NCBI GenBank assembly: GCA_015488555.1
Contig: WFNO01000093.1
Span: forward strand, 1 to 55,416
Direction: 5' to 3'
DNA from: Gammaproteobacteria bacterium
Lineage (GTDB): Bacteria; Pseudomonadota; Gammaproteobacteria; SZUA-140
DNA length: 55,416 nucleotides
This document shows positions 54,171-55,416 of this stretch, piece after piece (position 1 is the first letter of the stretch; each line of letters opens with the position of its first letter). The position numbers were made by a program, and so were the translations under genes. The notes beneath the pieces were generated by a model. It saw nothing but the letters and a program-made list of their open reading frames with translations, was not told where the DNA came from and did not search any database.

Positions 54171-54208
54171 ACTGGGATAGTACTGGGTAGTACTGGGATA
54201 GTACCGGG
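54171..54208. repeat. Iterated TACTGGGATAG repeat
   Basis: ACTGGGATAGT, ACTGGGTAGT and ACTGGGATAGT follow each other directly, then a partial copy ACCGGGA. The array lies between the divergent leftward promoter and the gene at 54282. It may be a binding array or a slippage product. Confidence 0.65.
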
Positions 54209-54281
54209 AATGTCACTGGACAGCGGCACCGCAAGCGCGCCATGATGGCCTTTCCACGCAAGAATACAAGGAGAGCCTGCC

Positions 54282-54788
54282 ATGCCTGCACCGCTTGCCG
54301 CCCTGCTCCGTGGCCTTCCGTTGCTGGGATTTCTGCTCGTCATGACCCCCTGGCCAGGATACGGAGCCGAAGGCCGCCTGCCGCCCGTACTGGAACGCGC
54401 CTTGAGCCTCTATGCCGAGCAAGGGCTGGAAGCCCTGGTGCCTGCCCTGGTACAAGGGGGACCGCTGGAAGGTCAGGCATTGGCGCGAGAACAGACCCGC
54501 GTCTTACGCCGTATCGAGGGATTCTATGGCCGTTACCGCGGCCACGAACTGTTGCACGAGACGGCCCTGGGCTCGCGCTCGCACCTGGTGTACTTCGTGC
54601 TCCACTACGACAAGGGGGCGGTGTTCGGCAAGGCCTTGCTCTACGGCAAGAGAAAGACCGCCACGGTGAGTTCTTTCAACTTTCACACACGCCCGGAGGA
54701 ACTCCTGCCCGCGCAGTGGCTGGTCACGGGAACCGGCGGCGCGAATCACACGCGGGTGCTCCGCTCGGGTCTTGCAGCCATCCGCTGA
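54282..54788 (+). CDS. Secreted protein of unknown function
   Basis: The 168-residue product has a clear signal peptide (LLGFLLVMTPWPGYGA) and a mature part of about 135 residues. Motifs include RVLRRIEGFYGRYRGHELL and YFVLHYDKGAVFGKALLYG, which suggest a small alpha-plus-beta domain. I do not recognise a family. AAGGAGAG precedes ATG 54282. It is divergent from the secretion operon and convergent with the lipoprotein gene, 23 bp away. Confidence 0.75.
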   Translation: MPAPLAALLRGLPLLGFLLVMTPWPGYGAEGRLPPVLERALSLYAEQGLEALVPALVQGGPLEGQALAREQTRVLRRIEGFYGRYRGHELLHETALGSRSHLVYFVLHYDKGAVFGKALLYGKRKTATVSSFNFHTRPEELLPAQWLVTGTGGANHTRVLRSGLAAIR

Positions 54789-54811
54789 GGGCCGGTACCC
54801 GCCGGGATCCC

Positions 54812-55222
54812 CTACTCGGGCCATTCCAGGTGACGCTCGAGCGTGAATTGGCGTTTGTCCGCACCACAGGTGAAATGGAATTCCAGCGCCCAGTCACCGC
54901 CCATGCCGAACTCTCCGCTGCGCCCCTTGTAACGGCCCTGGCCGGCCTGCAACAAGGCGTGGAACACTTCGTCGCCCGCCATCTCCATACCGGGCATGTA
55001 CTGGCGAAAGCTCACCTGACAACCATCCAGGTCCTTGCCTGAAGCATCGCGGATCAACATCACCACCTGGGCGGTCTCTCCCACTTCCAGCGGATCGGGG
55101 TCGGTTTTCACCCGCACCTGATAGCCGTCCACTTCCCGCAGTTCACCACCCTGCCACTGGGAACAACCCGCGATCGGGAAGGCCATGGCGGCGGCAACGA
55201 GGCAGATCGTCGTCCGTTTCAT
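54812..55222 (-). CDS. Lipoprotein with YtkA/FixH-like domain
   Basis: The 136-residue product from ATG 55222 begins with a lipoprotein signal (CLVAAAMAFPIAGC, lipobox cysteine at residue 19). The mature part has an immunoglobulin-like pattern, PDPLEVGETAQVVMLIRDAS then YMPGMEMAGDEVFHALLQAG, similar to YtkA-like and FixH-like domains. An upstream GTG (55264) gives a longer product but lacks the signal peptide at its start. The exact function is unknown; some relatives are linked to copper or envelope proteins. Confidence 0.78.
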   Translation of the reverse strand: MKRTTICLVAAAMAFPIAGCSQWQGGELREVDGYQVRVKTDPDPLEVGETAQVVMLIRDASGKDLDGCQVSFRQYMPGMEMAGDEVFHALLQAGQGRYKGRSGEFGMGGDWALEFHFTCGADKRQFTLERHLEWPE

Positions 55223-55277
55223 GTGCTCAGCTCTTTGCTCTAAATCTAAAGGATCAAGGAACACCCCCTCATCCCAA

Positions 55278-55304
55278 CCCTCTCCCCCTGAAAGGGGGAG
55301 AGGG
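55278..55304. repeat. REP-like palindrome at the window edge
   Basis: CCCTCTCCCCCT-GAA-AGGGGGAGAGGG is a perfect 12-bp stem. Its left flank CCCTCATCCCAA is the reverse-complement counterpart of the GTGAGGG context at 52440, so it is the same family in the opposite orientation. The remaining bases to 55416 show no gene. Confidence 0.75.
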
Positions 55305-55416
55305 GGATAACGAAGCCCCTCTTCCTCAGGGAGAGATGGTATGGACTCCTCCTACTACCTTATGTCGGCATCGATGTGCCAAACTGGTGATTTTGATCCA
55401 GAGAATCAGGCAGGAG

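Overview
The window is high-GC DNA from a gammaproteobacterium. The gene order rnfCDGE-nth, a gammaproteobacterial-type MetA, an NtrC/sigma-54 style urea region and REP-like palindromes fit a Chromatiales/Ectothiorhodospiraceae-like lineage. I infer this from gene content, not from a marker gene. No rRNA, tRNA or CRISPR array was seen.

Region 1 (1-7206, plus strand) is housekeeping. It holds the end of an Rnf/Rsx electron-transport operon (rnfC partial, rnfD, rnfG, rnfE), nth, a DUF1841 gene, a P-loop ATPase gene and metA. A 259-bp MITE-like element with perfect 35-bp terminal inverted repeats (7246-7504) follows. Next comes a signalling pair: a FIST-domain sensor and a GAF-PAS-GGDEF-EAL cyclic-di-GMP protein (7683-11116).

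Region 2 (11117-23339, plus strand) is a urea-nitrogen block: ureDABC-F-G (no ureE seen), then an outer-membrane porin and the urea ABC transporter urtABCDE. Both transcription units are preceded by sigma-54 -24/-12 sequences (11331-11346 and 16365-16380) with NtrC-like sites further upstream. Uptake across both membranes and urea hydrolysis are therefore probably induced together by nitrogen limitation.

Region 3 (23359-about 54104, minus strand) is the most unusual part. It is a roughly 30-kb apparent operon read leftward from a near-perfect sigma-70 promoter (54076-54104). In transcription order it encodes a TolC-like outer-membrane channel, a 7,211-residue LEPR-XLL/DUF4347/RTX/LysM giant protein with an embedded metzincin motif, a DUF3467 protein, a GAF-HlyD fusion, a PqqD-like/M50 protease/HlyD fusion, a truncated SecA-like ATPase and a short periplasmic HlyD-like adaptor. 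There is no ABC transporter, the usual motor for RTX export. I infer a dedicated envelope-spanning export or surface-display machine in which a SecA-like ATPase, together with membrane adaptors and a site-2-protease-like protein, serves the giant substrate. The order of action, the substrate signal (possibly the N-terminal LEPR-XLL segment) and the secretion itself are inference.

Region 4 (54105-55416) has an iterated short repeat, a small secreted protein of unknown function, a convergent lipoprotein with a YtkA/FixH-like fold, and a REP-like palindrome at the window edge.
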